From positions 1-64,000 of the forward strand of contig NZ_BOOR01000023.1 of the NCBI RefSeq assembly GCF_016863335.1: a stretch of DNA of 64,000 nt, read 5' to 3'. The notes under the pieces were generated by a model that searched no databases, was not told the origin of the DNA, and was given only the letters and a program-made list of their open reading frames with translations. Each line of letters begins with the position of its first letter. Positions within the stretch are counted from its first letter, which is position 1. Position numbers and translations under genes: made by a program. Below, piece by piece: positions 46,151-56,456 of this stretch. The stretch is from Planotetraspora thailandica. GTDB taxonomy: Bacteria; Actinomycetota; Actinomycetes; Streptosporangiales; Streptosporangiaceae.

Positions 46151-46207
46151 GTCTCGCAGCATGCCACGCCGCGCACGCCGTGGCACATCGACATGTGCGC
46201 CGCCCGC

Positions 46208-48706
46208 TCATCGACGGCGGCCCACGATGCCGAGGCGGCCGCCGTGGCCGGTGACCGCGATGTCGCCCGACAGGTCGGTCCGATAGACCCGCATGCCGAG
46301 CCGGGTCAGGCGGTTCACCGTCAGAGGCGCCGGGTGGCCGTAGTCGTTGACCGCGCCCACGCTGATCAGCGCCGCCCGAGCCCCGGTGGCGGCCAGGAAT
46401 CGGGGGTCCTGCCGCCCCGAACCGTGATGGGGCACCTTCAGCACGTCGACCTGGGGGACCCCCACCCGTAACAAGTCGGCCTGCGCCTCGGTCTCCATGT
46501 CTCCGGCGAGCAGCGCCGACCCGATGAGGGTGCCCGTGCCCGCGAACCAGCGCACGAGCAGGACCACGCTCCCGTTGTTGGCGATCGCGCCTTCCCCCGG
46601 CCCGTCGCGTACGGCTCCCGGAACGGGGGCGAGCACGGTGAGCTCGGCCCCGCCGAAGCGCCATCGTGTGCCGGGAGGCATCACCCACTCGGGCAGCCTC
46701 GCCGTACGAAGACGCCAGGAGACGCGGGCGCTCTCCTGCTCGGGCACGCGCCCCGGGCTGACCAGGACCGCTCCGACCGCTCGCCCGCGCATCACCCCCT
46801 CGACGCCCCCTACATGGTCGAGGTGGGGATGGGTCAGGACCACGAGGGGCACCTGCCGTACGCCGAGGTCGCGCAGGCACCGGTCGACGGGCCCGGGCTC
46901 CGCCCCCGTGTCGATCACGACGGCTCTCCCCGGGCCCGCGGAGACGGCCAGGGCGTCTCCCTGCCCGACGTCGCAGGCGACCATCAACCAACCTGGAGGA
47001 GGCCATGGACCCGCCAGGGGGCGCAAGGTCACGACGGCGAACACGGCGCCCCCGGCCAGCGCGACAACGACGCGGCGCGGCCCCTGTCTGCGCAGAAGAA
47101 CCCAGGCCACCGCCGCAGAGACCGCGAGCAGGGCCAGCCCGACCGCCCCGGTCGGCCACGGGACCGTCGCGAGAGGCATGGCCGCCGCTCGCTCGGCGAC
47201 CACGATGATCCAGCCGACGGCCCACCCGGCGGGATGGACCAGGACCTGCGCGACCCCCATACTCATCGGCGCGACGACCGCGGCGGCGAACCCCAGCACC
47301 GTGGCGGGCGCGACCGCCGGCGCCGCAAGCAGGTTGGCGGGGATCGCCACCAGGTCGAGGCGGCTCGACATCAGCACCAGCACCGGGGTCACGGCCGCCT
47401 GAGCGGCGGCGGAGACGGCCAGTGCCTCCGCGACGAGTGCGGGCATCCGGCGCGCCAGCCGATCACGCCAGCGCGGCGCGAGAACGAGGATGCCGCCCGT
47501 GGCGCAGACCGACAGCGCGAAGCCGTACTCGCGGGCGAGGCCGGGGTCGAACATGATCAATCCCAGCACGGTGGCCGACAGGATGGCGACACCGTCCTTC
47601 GGCCGGCCGGTACCGAGCGCCACCGCCGCGACGACCCCCATGAGAAGCGCTCTGAGAACGCTGGGAGACGGCCTCGCCACCACGGCGAATCCCACCATCG
47701 CGACGATCGCGACCAGCGCCCGCAACGGCAGCGAGAGCCCGGCGAGCCTCGCCAGCGCGAGCGCGGCCCCCGCGACAAGAGCGAGGTTCGCACCCGAGAC
47801 CGCGGTGAGATGGCTGAGCCCGGCGGTGGTGAAGTCCTGCCTGAGCTGGTCGTCCATCCGTGAGACGTCGCCCACCACAAGGCCGGGGAGCAGTCCCCGC
47901 TGGTCAGGCGGCAGCACGTCGCTCGCCTGCCGCAGACCTGCACGCAGCGCGCCGGCTGCGGTCTGCAGAGCCGACGGGCCGCGGATCGGCTGTGGTGGTC
48001 CCCGGACGAGCAGCACGGCGGCGGTGAGCTCCCCGGGATCGGCCGGCCCGAGACGGCCCTTGACCCTGACACGCTGGCTGGGCAGCAGGTCGGCCCAGCC
48101 CGGTCCCGATCCGAACAGGACGACCGGAACCCTCACGGACAGGCCGTTCCCCGCGTCCGTTCCGGCGCCGTCGTTTCCGGCGGCCGGGGTCGCGGAGATC
48201 AGCAACTCCAACCGGGCCTCGACCACCGCGCTGTCCCTGCGGATGACGCCGCCGCGATGGGGCCGCACACGGGGGTCATCGGTGATCACCACGTCGGCGG
48301 TGACCGTCGCGCCGCGCGCGGCCAGCTGGGCCACGGGCCCGGCGGTGACGGCGTGCACCTTGAACGTCACCACGGCCGCCGTCGCGGATGCGCACGCGAG
48401 CATGCCGATGACGACTCTCCTGGAGGAGCCCGCCCACGCACCACGTCGGTCGTCGTCTCGCGGAGGCCGGGGAAGCCGTCTCGCCCGGTACAACGACACC
48501 GCAGCCCAGGTCAGCGCCGCACCCCCGCAGCCGAGGGCCGTCGCCGTCCCCACGACGGCGGGAAGCCCCAGCAGGACGAGCGCGACGGCCCACGCGGTCA
48601 GCGCGGGCGCGAGAAGCGGCAGCATCCGCGAGACTCCCTCCGCGGACGCCGTACCCGCCTCACCCTGAGCCGCCGGACCACTCGCCGCACGTGTACCGGC
48701 GGTCAT
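46208..48706 (-). CDS. comEC: ComEC/Rec2-family DNA-uptake or competence protein
   Basis: 832 residues, overlapping comEA by four bases. Hydrophobic N-terminus, an OB-like soluble part with SQRVRVKGRLGPADPGEL, the Competence domain (GLLPGLVVGDVSRMDDQLRQDFTTAGLSHLTAVSGANLALVAG) with about eight helices, and a C-terminal metallo-beta-lactamase-like domain: VLTHPHLDHVGGVEGV, LSAGDMETEA-like LLAGDMETEAQADLL and VPHHGSGRQDPRFL. ComEC forms the channel for single-stranded DNA in natural transformation; in actinobacteria its role is less clear, but the domains are complete here. Confidence 0.94.
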   Translation of the reverse strand: MTAGTRAASGPAAQGEAGTASAEGVSRMLPLLAPALTAWAVALVLLGLPAVVGTATALGCGGAALTWAAVSLYRARRLPRPPRDDDRRGAWAGSSRRVVIGMLACASATAAVVTFKVHAVTAGPVAQLAARGATVTADVVITDDPRVRPHRGGVIRRDSAVVEARLELLISATPAAGNDGAGTDAGNGLSVRVPVVLFGSGPGWADLLPSQRVRVKGRLGPADPGELTAAVLLVRGPPQPIRGPSALQTAAGALRAGLRQASDVLPPDQRGLLPGLVVGDVSRMDDQLRQDFTTAGLSHLTAVSGANLALVAGAALALARLAGLSLPLRALVAIVAMVGFAVVARPSPSVLRALLMGVVAAVALGTGRPKDGVAILSATVLGLIMFDPGLAREYGFALSVCATGGILVLAPRWRDRLARRMPALVAEALAVSAAAQAAVTPVLVLMSSRLDLVAIPANLLAAPAVAPATVLGFAAAVVAPMSMGVAQVLVHPAGWAVGWIIVVAERAAAMPLATVPWPTGAVGLALLAVSAAVAWVLLRRQGPRRVVVALAGGAVFAVVTLRPLAGPWPPPGWLMVACDVGQGDALAVSAGPGRAVVIDTGAEPGPVDRCLRDLGVRQVPLVVLTHPHLDHVGGVEGVMRGRAVGAVLVSPGRVPEQESARVSWRLRTARLPEWVMPPGTRWRFGGAELTVLAPVPGAVRDGPGEGAIANNGSVVLLVRWFAGTGTLIGSALLAGDMETEAQADLLRVGVPQVDVLKVPHHGSGRQDPRFLAATGARAALISVGAVNDYGHPAPLTVNRLTRLGMRVYRTDLSGDIAVTGHGGRLGIVGRRR

Positions 48707-49521
48707 ACGGTGGCCTTGTCCTTGATCTCGGCGAACTTCTTCTCGCCGATCCCCGCAACCTCACGCAGTTGCTCGACACTCTGGAACCCGCCGTGCGCCT
48801 CACGAAACTCGGTGATGCGCTGGGCGAGCACCTCGCCGACGCCCGGAAGGCTGTTGAGTTGCTCGGCCGTGGCGAGGTTGAGGTTGACCAGGCCGCCGGC
48901 CTGCGGTGCGGCCTCGCCGCCGACGTGCCCGGGCGGCGCCGGCTCCCCCACCACGATCTGCTCGCCGTCCACAAGACGCCGCGCGAGGTTGACCGCTCCG
49001 GGCTCGGCACCACGCCGCACGCCTCCCGCCGCCTTGAGCGCGTCGGCCACCCGGGACCCGGTCGCCAGGGTGAGAACGCCCGGCTTGCGCACCTTTCCGG
49101 TCACGTACACGACGACGCTCGACGTCGGAGACGGCGTGGCGACGGCCGAAGCGAAGCTCGCGGGCATCGGCGGCGCGATCGGCTCGGCCACCGGCCGCGA
49201 CCGCCACGCGAAGATCCCCGCGACGACGGCAGCGATCACTCCGAGAACTATCAGTACCCGCAGACCCGGGGTCCCCGGATCGAGCGGCGGAGTCGTCGCG
49301 GCCAACCGCTCTCGCACACGCCGCCTGACCTCGTCCTTCATCGCCACGATCGAGGGCTCCTCCTCCGCCTGGTCCTCCACGTACGGTGCACCGAACGACG
49401 GCGGCGGGCCGGCCGGGCCGCGCGGGCCGGCGGCGGGCGGCTGGATGGCCGCCATCGCCGTCAGGCCGCGCAGGCGTGCCTCGGCAACGAGAGTGTGAGC
49501 CGTTTGCTGCGTGGTTCGCAC
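48703..49521 (-). CDS. comEA: ComEA-type DNA-binding membrane protein
   Basis: 272 residues. Cytoplasmic Pro/Gly-rich N-terminus, one transmembrane helix (GLRVLIVLGVIAAVVAGIFAW), a SLBB domain (VVYVTGKVRKPGVLTLATGSRVADALKAAGG) and a C-terminal helix-hairpin-helix domain (VNLNLATAEQLNSLPGVGEVLAQRITEFREAHGGFQSVEQLREVAGIGEKKFAEIKD). ComEA binds double-stranded DNA for ComEC. SLBB-HhH order is standard for actinobacteria. The gene is first in the comEA-comEC-holA operon. Confidence 0.94.
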   Translation of the reverse strand: MRTTQQTAHTLVAEARLRGLTAMAAIQPPAAGPRGPAGPPPSFGAPYVEDQAEEEPSIVAMKDEVRRRVRERLAATTPPLDPGTPGLRVLIVLGVIAAVVAGIFAWRSRPVAEPIAPPMPASFASAVATPSPTSSVVVYVTGKVRKPGVLTLATGSRVADALKAAGGVRRGAEPGAVNLARRLVDGEQIVVGEPAPPGHVGGEAAPQAGGLVNLNLATAEQLNSLPGVGEVLAQRITEFREAHGGFQSVEQLREVAGIGEKKFAEIKDKATV

Positions 49522-49611
49522 GCGACGACCGTAGGCGGACTAGGCGAGGCCGCTACGCCTGAAAACGGCGCCCTGTGGAAATCGGCTCGCCTGTGGACAA
49601 CGAGCAGACGG

Positions 49612-50451
49612 TCACTCAAGGACTGGCGAGACGGTGACCCCGAGCAGGCCGGGACCGACATGAGCACCAAGCACCGGGCCGACCTCCGAAACGATCATGC
49701 GGGCGAGCTTCGGCATGCGGGCGCCGAGGCTCTGTGCGAGGGCCTCGGCGCGGGCGGGGGCCATGAGGTGCTGGACCGCCACGTCGACCGGTTCGCCGGC
49801 CGCCGCGCCGATCACCAGGTCCTTAAGGCGGGCGATGGCGCGTGATGCCGTACGGACCTTCTCCACCACGGTGATCGTCCCGTCTCCGAGGTGCATCAAC
49901 GGCTTGATCGCCAGGGCGGATCCGAAGAGGTTGGCGACGGCGCCGATGCGACCGCCGCGGCGCAGGTATTCGAGGGTGTCCACATAGAAGAACGTGCGGG
50001 TGACGTCGGCACGCCGCCGTGCCGCCGAAGCGACCTCCGCGAGCCCGGCCCCCCTCTGGGCCGCCTCCACCGCGGCCAGCACGGGAAACCCCAGGCCCAT
50101 GGCGATGGACCTGCTGTCGATCACCTCGACGGGCACGGACGCATCCTGTGCGGCGATCCGGGCCGAGTCCACCGTGCCAGACATATCACCGGAAAGATGG
50201 ATGGAGACGATGCCAGTGACGCCGCGCGCGGCCACCGCGCCGTACGCGTCGGCGAACCGCTGCGGAGCGGGTCGTGAGGTGGTGACGCGCCGGGCGTCCG
50301 CCAGCGCCGCGGCATCGAACGGCGTGCGGTCGTCGAACGTACGGCCGTCGCAGACGACCTCCAGCCTAACGACCGCGATCCCCCACCTGGCCGTCTCGTC
50401 TTCGCCCAGGTACGCGGTGGAATCCGTGACGACGGCAATCGATGGGGACAT
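49612..50451 (-). CDS. DegV-family fatty-acid-binding protein
   Basis: 279 residues from ATG 50451, six bases after a -10-like TACGCT, so probably leaderless. SPSIAVVTDSTAYLG, TTSRPAPQRFADAY, IVSIHLSGDMSGTVDSAR, VIDSRSIAMGLGFPVLAA and DTLEYLRRGGRIGAVANLFGSALAIKPLMHLGDG are the complete DegV motif set. The family binds long-chain fatty acids (FakB-like) for activation by a kinase. It is next to comEA in the usual actinobacterial order; the repeat array 3 lies just upstream. Confidence 0.94.
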   Translation of the reverse strand: MSPSIAVVTDSTAYLGEDETARWGIAVVRLEVVCDGRTFDDRTPFDAAALADARRVTTSRPAPQRFADAYGAVAARGVTGIVSIHLSGDMSGTVDSARIAAQDASVPVEVIDSRSIAMGLGFPVLAAVEAAQRGAGLAEVASAARRRADVTRTFFYVDTLEYLRRGGRIGAVANLFGSALAIKPLMHLGDGTITVVEKVRTASRAIARLKDLVIGAAAGEPVDVAVQHLMAPARAEALAQSLGARMPKLARMIVSEVGPVLGAHVGPGLLGVTVSPVLE

Positions 50452-50484
50452 AGCGCGAGCGTAGCCGTTTGTGATCAGGAACAC

Positions 50485-50658
50485 ACGGTGCATGATCACG
50501 GCCGGAGTCCGCGCAGGTCAGCCGCATCGCGTCCGAACTTCTGCATGATCACGGAAGAGGTTGTGGCTGATCAGCGGCCCCGGCGGCGAACTTCTGCATG
50601 ATCACGGTGAGGGGCGGGGCTGGTCACACGGCCTGCGGCCGAACTTCTGCATGATCAC
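50485..50658 (-). repeat. 53-bp repeat array 3 (reverse), three units plus terminal half-core
   Basis: On the reverse strand cores begin at 50658, 50605 and 50552, all exact matches to GTGATCATGCAGAAGTTCG, and a truncated GTGATCATGCAC begins at 50499. Spacing is exactly 53. It runs from the end of hutI to the degV-type promoter. The terminal half-core also pairs with GTGATCA at 50471-50477 as an inverted repeat. Confidence 0.93.
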
Positions 50659-50693
50659 GCCCAGGGGGCGGGGGTGGGGCGGGGTGATCGGGG

Positions 50694-51902
50694 TTACTGG
50701 ACGGGGGTGCCGCCGCGCCAGACCCGGCGGGGCTTGAGGCCGAAGGACCAGGCGAAGGCGCCCTCGTGGTCGGCGTCCCACTGCACGATGTCGGCCAGGC
50801 GTCCCGGCGCCAGGATGCCGCGGTCCGGCGTGCCCAGAACATGCGCGCCGCCGAGCGTCGCCGCGCGGAGCGCGTCCCCGACGCTCATCCCGAAGGCGGC
50901 CACGGCCAGGCTGATCACCAGGGACATCGAGGTGATGCCGCAGTGACCGGGGTTGTGGTCGCTGCCGAGAGCGATCGGCACGCCCTGCGACATCATGCGG
51001 CGCACCGGCGGAAGGCTCTGGCCCTGCAGCGCCGCGGCGGGGCAGACCACGGCGGGCACGCCGTACCTGCCCATCAGCGCGATCTCCTCCTCGGAGGTGT
51101 GGTGGAGGAGGTCGGCGGAGGCGCATCCCATCTCGGCGGCGAGCTGAACCGCGCCGCGCCGGTTGTAGGCGCCCGCGTGCACCCGGGGAAGGAGCCCGAC
51201 GTTGCGGCCGGAGGCGAGCACCCAGCGGGCCTCGTCGACGCTGAAATGGCCGTCGTCGCAGTAGACGTCCACGCTGTCGGCGCCCGCGGCGGCGGCGTCC
51301 GCGCACCAGGTGGCGACGGCCTCCACGTAGTCGCGCTGGCGGCCGAAGTACTCCGGCGGCACGACGTGGGCCGCGAGGAACGTCACGTGCACCCGCGGCA
51401 TCATCGGCTCTTTCTCGAGCTCGCGCAGCAGGCGGACGTCGGCGAGTTCGCCGTCGCGGGTCAGGTGGTAGCCGGTCTTGGCCTCGACGGTCGTGGTGCC
51501 GGACAGCAGCCATTCGCGCAACCGCTCGCGGACGCCGTTGCACAGCGTCCAGGGGTCGGTGCCGCGCGTCACGGTGACGGTCGAGCCGATGCCGCCCCCG
51601 GCCGCGTTGATCGCCGACGCGGTGGACCCACCGGAGCGCATCGCCATCTCGGCGTAGCGGTTGCCGGCGTAGACGGGGTGGGTGTGGGCGTCGATGAGAC
51701 CCGGCGTGACGAGCGCTCCGCCGAGGTTCTCCACGTGGTCGACGTCGACGATGTCGTTGACGACGCCGGGCACGCTCTGGGGAAGGTCGGCAGCCCGGCC
51801 GACCCAGGCGATCCGGTCGTTGTGGACCAGGATGGCCGCGTTGCTGCAGACATCGTGACCGGTCCACAACCGGCCGATGTTGGTGAGCAGGCGAACGGTC
51901 AT
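50694..51902 (-). CDS. hutI: Imidazolonepropionase
   Basis: 402 residues. Amidohydrolase fold: LVTPGLIDAHTHPVYAGNRYAEM (HxH metal ligands), AAHVVPPEY, PRVHAGAYNRRGAVQLAAEMGCASADLLHH and LGSDHNPGHCG (Asp). It opens the imidazolone ring to formiminoglutamate in histidine degradation. SD-like AGGTGATGGG directly before the ATG. No other hut gene is within the window, so the remaining genes must be elsewhere. The repeat array 3 begins 36 bases past the TAA stop. Confidence 0.95.
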   Translation of the reverse strand: MTVRLLTNIGRLWTGHDVCSNAAILVHNDRIAWVGRAADLPQSVPGVVNDIVDVDHVENLGGALVTPGLIDAHTHPVYAGNRYAEMAMRSGGSTASAINAAGGGIGSTVTVTRGTDPWTLCNGVRERLREWLLSGTTTVEAKTGYHLTRDGELADVRLLRELEKEPMMPRVHVTFLAAHVVPPEYFGRQRDYVEAVATWCADAAAAGADSVDVYCDDGHFSVDEARWVLASGRNVGLLPRVHAGAYNRRGAVQLAAEMGCASADLLHHTSEEEIALMGRYGVPAVVCPAAALQGQSLPPVRRMMSQGVPIALGSDHNPGHCGITSMSLVISLAVAAFGMSVGDALRAATLGGAHVLGTPDRGILAPGRLADIVQWDADHEGAFAWSFGLKPRRVWRGGTPVQ

Positions 51903-52369
51903 CCCATCACCTGCCTGTCGTCCGGGAACATCGCAAGGGCCCAGGCTCTGGGCGTCGCGCCCGCCGGGTCCGCTCGGTGTCCGGACGTCATTGGGGGGTC
52001 TCCTGCCTCATCGCGCACCGGTGTTGTGCGATGACCCTACCGCCAGGATCTCGAACCCGGGCGATTTCAGTTCAGTCACGTTATTTCACAGCTCGACTGG
52101 ATGTACAGGGCTATTGAGAAAGAGCACCAATAAGCAACAGCCGCGTAGAAACGTCACATCTGTCCCCGGTGTCGCATCGGCAGCCGTCCCCACAGCTGAA
52201 ATTCCGACGCCCTCGCCATGCCAACGTGTAACAGCACTTTTTAGTGTCATTGTGTTACCCGCACCATAAGGTTTCGTTGGGCTGGCGTTATCGTATCAAG
52301 GCCACAACGGGAGGGCCACTAACCGGACGTGACCCTTTCCCGGTGTGTTGAAAACGAAGAAATCCCAGC
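51903..52369. other. Intergenic region upstream of hutI with an inverted repeat
   Basis: 467 bases between hutI and hflX, both reverse strand. More A/T-rich than the surroundings from 52060 to 52280. One clear structure: GTAACA-N-CACT (52228-52238) with AGTG-N6-TGTTAC (52243-52258), forming a stem around TTTT; it could be an operator or the hutI-distal terminator. I see no complete gene; short frames here lack coding character. Confidence 0.5.
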
Positions 52370-53782
52370 TCAAACCGTCTCGACGGGCTTGGCCACCCGA
52401 TCGAGCACGGCCAGCAGGTCGCCGAGCACCCTGGCGTGCAGGATGGTGCCGTCGCCGGTGTGCTCCAGGGACAGCACCTCACCCTCGTCGTGCGCCCGCG
52501 CGACGAGGTCACCCCGCTCGTACGGCACGAGCATGCGGACCTCGTGGTCCAGCCGGGGAAGCTCGCGCTCGATCGTCGCCAGCAACTCCTCGATGCCGGC
52601 TCCGGTGCGCGCGGACACCACCACGCTGCGCCGTTCCTTCATCGTGAGCCGGGCCAGCACGACCGGGTCGGCGGCGTCCGCCTTGTTGATCACGACGATC
52701 TCGGGAATGTCCCTCGCGCCGTCGATCTCGGCGAGCACCTCGCGCACGGCGGCGAGCTGCGACTCGGGGTCCGGGTGCGACCCATCCACCACGTGGAGGA
52801 TCAGGTCGGCGTCGCCCACTTCCTCCAGAGTCGAGCGGAACGCCTCGACGAGCTGGTGCGGCAGGTGCCGTACGAACCCGACGGTGTCGGCGAGCGTGAC
52901 CAGGCGGCCGTCCGGCGTCCGGGCACGGCGCACCGTCGGGTCGAGGGTGGCGAACAACGCGTCCTCGACCAGGACGCCCGCCCCGGTGAGCCGGTTGAGC
53001 AGCGACGACTTGCCGGCGTTGGTGTATCCGGCGATCGCCACCGACGGCACCTCGCGGGTGCTGCGGCGGTGCCGCTTGGTCTCCCGGGCCGTCGACATCT
53101 CCTTGATCTCGCGGCGCAGCTTGGCCATGCGCTCGCGGATGCGGCGCCGGTCCAGTTCGATCTTCGTCTCACCGGGGCCGCGGCCGCCGATGCCGACGCC
53201 GCCGGCGGCACGACCACCGACCTGGCGTGAGAGGTTGCCACCCCAACCGCGGAGGCGGGGAAGGAGGTACTGAAGCTGGGCCAGCTCGACCTGCGCCTTG
53301 CCCTCGCGGCTCTTGGCGTGCTGGGCGAAGATGTCGAGGATCAGCGCCGTCCTGTCGATGACCTTGACCTTGACGACCTCCTCCAGCTGGCGTAGCTGGC
53401 CGGGGGCGAGCTCTCCGTCGCAGATCACCGTGTCGGCGCCGGTCGACGCGACGATGTCGCGCAGCTCCGCCGCCTTGCCTGAGCCGATGTAGGTGGCCGG
53501 GTCCGGCTTGTCGCGCCGCTGGATGAGTCCTTCGAGGACGTCCGATCCCGCGGTCTCCGCGAGGAGCTTCAGCTCCTGCAGGGAGTTCTCCGCGTCGAAG
53601 ATCGTGCCACTGGTCCACACACCGACGAGGACGACCCGCTCGAGGCGCAGCTGGCGGTATTCGACTTCGGTGATGTCCTGGAGCTCCGTCGAAAGACCCG
53701 CTACGCGACGGAGCGCCTGACGCTCCTCGAGTTCGTAGTCGCCTACCGCGTGATCTTCGGGCTCAAATCGCATATATGTCAT
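52370..53782 (-). CDS. hflX: GTPase HflX
   Basis: About 470 residues from ATG 53782 (ATG 53773 and a longer start are also possible). HflX N-terminal domain: [56 protein letters not shown]; the Gly-rich linker [17 protein letters not shown]; GTPase motifs [12 protein letters not shown] (G1), [24 protein letters not shown] (G3), INKADAAD (G4). It rescues stalled ribosomes under stress. C-terminal domain resembles Obg-HflX family. Monocistronic; the DUF4097 gene follows upstream on the same strand. Confidence 0.95.
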   Translation of the reverse strand: MTYMRFEPEDHAVGDYELEERQALRRVAGLSTELQDITEVEYRQLRLERVVLVGVWTSGTIFDAENSLQELKLLAETAGSDVLEGLIQRRDKPDPATYIGSGKAAELRDIVASTGADTVICDGELAPGQLRQLEEVVKVKVIDRTALILDIFAQHAKSREGKAQVELAQLQYLLPRLRGWGGNLSRQVGGRAAGGVGIGGRGPGETKIELDRRRIRERMAKLRREIKEMSTARETKRHRRSTREVPSVAIAGYTNAGKSSLLNRLTGAGVLVEDALFATLDPTVRRARTPDGRLVTLADTVGFVRHLPHQLVEAFRSTLEEVGDADLILHVVDGSHPDPESQLAAVREVLAEIDGARDIPEIVVINKADAADPVVLARLTMKERRSVVVSARTGAGIEELLATIERELPRLDHEVRMLVPYERGDLVARAHDEGEVLSLEHTGDGTILHARVLGDLLAVLDRVAKPVETV

Positions 53783-53922
53783 CTCTACTAGACAAACAGT
53801 TGGACACCCTTGGGTCTTCCCCGATGGTGACACGATGGCACGGCAGTACGCATCCCCTTAAGTGTCCGTCCCATCCCCTTATGTCCCCAGCTCGGCCCCG
53901 CCTTGTGACCCGCCGCCGTGAC

Positions 53923-54612
53923 TCAGTTCTTGAGGACCTTGGCGTCGCCTGATCCGGTCTTGACGACGACGGTGTGCGGGGCGGAGGGGTCCTGGGCGAC
54001 GGTGACGTCCTTGGACCCGACGCCGGTTTCCGTCTTCACGTTGTACGACCCGTACGGCACCCACACCGTGCCGTCGCCCGAACCGGTCTCGACGTCCACG
54101 TCGTCGGGGACGGCGGAAAACCTGAGCTCCACGTCGCCCGAGCCGGTTTGGGCCGTCACCCGCCGGCCGGCCAGCCCGCGCGCGTCGATGTCGCCGGAGC
54201 CTGTGCCGGCCGACGTCTCGCCAGTCAGGCCGCGCAGCGTGATCGTGCCCGATCCGGCGTCGGCCCGTACGGCCAGGCCGCGCGGGATCTCGATGCGGTA
54301 GTCGATGGAACAGTTCCCGCAGCGGTAGCCGAGGGTGAGCGCGCCTCCGTCGACCTGGTGTCCGTTCTGCGGCTTGTCCCCGTGCCAGTGCAGGGTCTCG
54401 GTCACGTGGACGCCGGTCCGGTCCGACTCGTTGATCACGACGTCGCCGGATCCGGAGTCGACGGTCAAGCCAGTGATCTTGTCGGTGACGTCGTAGCTCT
54501 GCACGGCCTGCTGGTCGTTGACGCCGATGGCGCCCAGTCGCACGTCGCACGCGGTCAGGGCGAGGCCCGCACCCAGGAGGGCTCCCGCGGCGATCAGGTT
54601 CTGCCTTCTCAT
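53923..54612 (-). CDS. DUF4097 lipoprotein with TGSGD repeats
   Basis: 229 residues from ATG 54612. Lipoprotein signal: MRRQNLIAAGALLGAGLALTAC with lipobox LTAC. The mature protein is made of repeated beta-strand turns ending in GSGD: VDSGSGDVV, ADAGSGTITL, AGTGSGDID, AQTGSGDVEL, VETGSGDGT, VKTGSGDAK. This is the DUF4097/adhesin-like right-handed beta helix. Function unknown; surface-exposed beta solenoid predicted. Likely monocistronic. Confidence 0.82.
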   Translation of the reverse strand: MRRQNLIAAGALLGAGLALTACDVRLGAIGVNDQQAVQSYDVTDKITGLTVDSGSGDVVINESDRTGVHVTETLHWHGDKPQNGHQVDGGALTLGYRCGNCSIDYRIEIPRGLAVRADAGSGTITLRGLTGETSAGTGSGDIDARGLAGRRVTAQTGSGDVELRFSAVPDDVDVETGSGDGTVWVPYGSYNVKTETGVGSKDVTVAQDPSAPHTVVVKTGSGDAKVLKN

Positions 54613-54742
54613 GGCAGCGATTCTTCTGCTCGTACGGCCGCACACCCATCGGGGAGATCCCCCACGCCTCCCTGACGGTCCCCCCACGTTGACCCGCGAA
54701 TTCGTCGTGGAGTAGCGTCGATTCCACCTTTTAGAAGTATTT

Positions 54743-54757
54743 TTCCGCATAGTGGAA
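54743..54757. promoter_or_regulatory. Palindrome in the aceB promoter, IclR-type
   Basis: TTCCGC-ATA-GTGGAA is a 15-base palindrome with one mismatch, ten bases before the aceB start, in an A/T-rich stretch. TTCCGC/GCGGAA-type palindromes are common operators of IclR regulators of glyoxylate and allantoin genes. An iclR gene lies 7 kb downstream in the same region. Confidence 0.5.
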
Positions 54758-54766
54758 AGGGTGCTG

Positions 54767-56347
54767 ATGGTTGAGATCACGGGACCTCTGCTCGATCGGT
54801 TCGACGAGATCCTCACCCCCGAGGCGCTCGACTTCGTGGCTACCCTCCAGCGCGAGTTCGACACGAGGCGCAAGGAACTGCTCGCGGCGCGTGAGGAACG
54901 CCAGGCCAGGCTCTCGGCCGGCGGCACGCTCGACTTCCTTCCGGAGACCAGGCAGATCCGGGAGTCCGCGTGGCAGGTGGCTCCGCCCGCGCCGGGGCTG
55001 GAGGACCGCCGCGTCGAGATCACCGGACCGGTCGACCGCAAGATGACGATCAACGCGCTCAACTCGGGCGCCAAGGTGTGGCTGGCCGACTTCGAGGACG
55101 CCAACGCTCCCACCTGGGAGAACACGATCAACGGGCATCTCAACCTGCGCGACGCCCTCGACCGCACGATCGACTTCTCCTCCGGCGGCAAGGACTACGT
55201 GCTGCGCCCCGACGACGAGCTGGCGACCGTGGTGGTGCGGCCGCGCGGCTGGCACCTTCCCGAAAAGCACGTCCTGATCGACGGCGAGCAGATGTCAGGC
55301 TCGCTGCTCGACTTCGGGCTCTACTTCTTCCACTGCGCGCGGCGGCAGCTCGCCAAGGGCCGCGGGCCGTACTTCTACCTGCCCAAGATCGAGTCGCACC
55401 TCGAGGCGCGGCTCTGGAACGACGTGTTCGTCAGGGCGCAGGACCTGCTCGGCGTCCCGCAGGGAACCATCCGGGCCACCGTACTGATCGAGACCTACCC
55501 GGCCGCGTTCGAGATGGAGGAGATCCTCTACGAGCTGCGCGACCACTCCGCCGGCCTCAACGCCGGCCGCTGGGACTACCTGTTCAGCGTCATCAAGAAG
55601 TTCCGCACCCGCGGGCGGGAGTTCCTGCTCCCCGAGCGCAACGCGGTGACCATGACGGCGCCGTTCATGCGGGCCTACACCGAACTGCTGGTGCGCACCT
55701 GTCACAAGCGCGGCGCCCACGCGATCGGCGGCATGGCGGCCTTCATCCCCTCCCGCCGCGACCCGGAGGTCAACGAGGTCGCCCTGGAGAAGGTACGGGC
55801 CGACAAGACCCGCGAGTCGGGCGACGGGTTCGACGGCTCCTGGGTGGCCCACCCCGACCTGGTGCCGATCTGCCGTGAGGTCTTCGACGGCGTGCTGGGC
55901 GAGCGCCCCAACCAGCTCGACCGGCTGCGCGAGGACGTGCACGTCACCGCCGAGGACCTGCTCGCGGTGTCCAAGACCCCCGGCCAGATCACCGAGGCGG
56001 GCCTGCGCAACAACGTCGACGTGGCGCTGCGCTATCTGGCGGCCTGGATGGGCGGGCTGGGCGCGGTCGCGATCCACAACCTGATGGAGGACGCGGCGAC
56101 CGCCGAGATCTCCCGCTCGCAGATCTGGCAGTGGATCCACAACGACATCGAACTGGCCGACACGGGCGCCGTCGTGACGCGCGAGCTCGTCGAGCGGATC
56201 ATCGGCGAGGAACTCGCCAAGGTCGCCGAGGAGCCCGGATACGACGAGCGCCTGTTCGGCCAGGCCACCGCCCTGTTCAAGAAGGTCGCCCTGGACGACG
56301 ACTTCGCGGAGTTCCTCACCCTGCCCGCATATGCCGAGATGCCGTGA
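54767..56347 (+). CDS. aceB: Malate synthase A
   Basis: 526 residues from ATG 54767 (GTG 54752 in frame, overlapping the palindrome). Condenses glyoxylate with acetyl-CoA to malate. Signatures: [41 protein letters not shown] (catalytic Arg), [53 protein letters not shown] (acidic ligands), [37 protein letters not shown] and a C-terminal SQIWQWIHN. Cytoplasmic (no peroxisomal considerations). A strong hairpin follows. Its neighbours produce glyoxylate from glycolate, so the product feeds this enzyme. Confidence 0.96.
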   Translation: MVEITGPLLDRFDEILTPEALDFVATLQREFDTRRKELLAAREERQARLSAGGTLDFLPETRQIRESAWQVAPPAPGLEDRRVEITGPVDRKMTINALNSGAKVWLADFEDANAPTWENTINGHLNLRDALDRTIDFSSGGKDYVLRPDDELATVVVRPRGWHLPEKHVLIDGEQMSGSLLDFGLYFFHCARRQLAKGRGPYFYLPKIESHLEARLWNDVFVRAQDLLGVPQGTIRATVLIETYPAAFEMEEILYELRDHSAGLNAGRWDYLFSVIKKFRTRGREFLLPERNAVTMTAPFMRAYTELLVRTCHKRGAHAIGGMAAFIPSRRDPEVNEVALEKVRADKTRESGDGFDGSWVAHPDLVPICREVFDGVLGERPNQLDRLREDVHVTAEDLLAVSKTPGQITEAGLRNNVDVALRYLAAWMGGLGAVAIHNLMEDAATAEISRSQIWQWIHNDIELADTGAVVTRELVERIIGEELAKVAEEPGYDERLFGQATALFKKVALDDDFAEFLTLPAYAEMP

Positions 56348-56360
56348 CTTCGACCGAATT

Positions 56361-56403
56361 CGAGGTTGGGAATCCTTCCACCCGGTGGGGATTCCCAACC
56401 TCG
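56361..56403. terminator. Long perfect inverted repeat after aceB
   Basis: CGAGGTTGGGAATCC (56361-56375) and GGATTCCCAACCTCG (56389-56403) form a perfect 15-bp stem with a 13-base loop, extendable by CGAC/GTCG outside a small bulge. Located 13 bases after the aceB stop. Probable terminator; it also marks the left border of the nuclease gene. Confidence 0.8.
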
Positions 56404-56456
56404 GTCGGTGTACGACTAGACGAGCACATCCATCCAGATGTTGCTACTCATTGGGC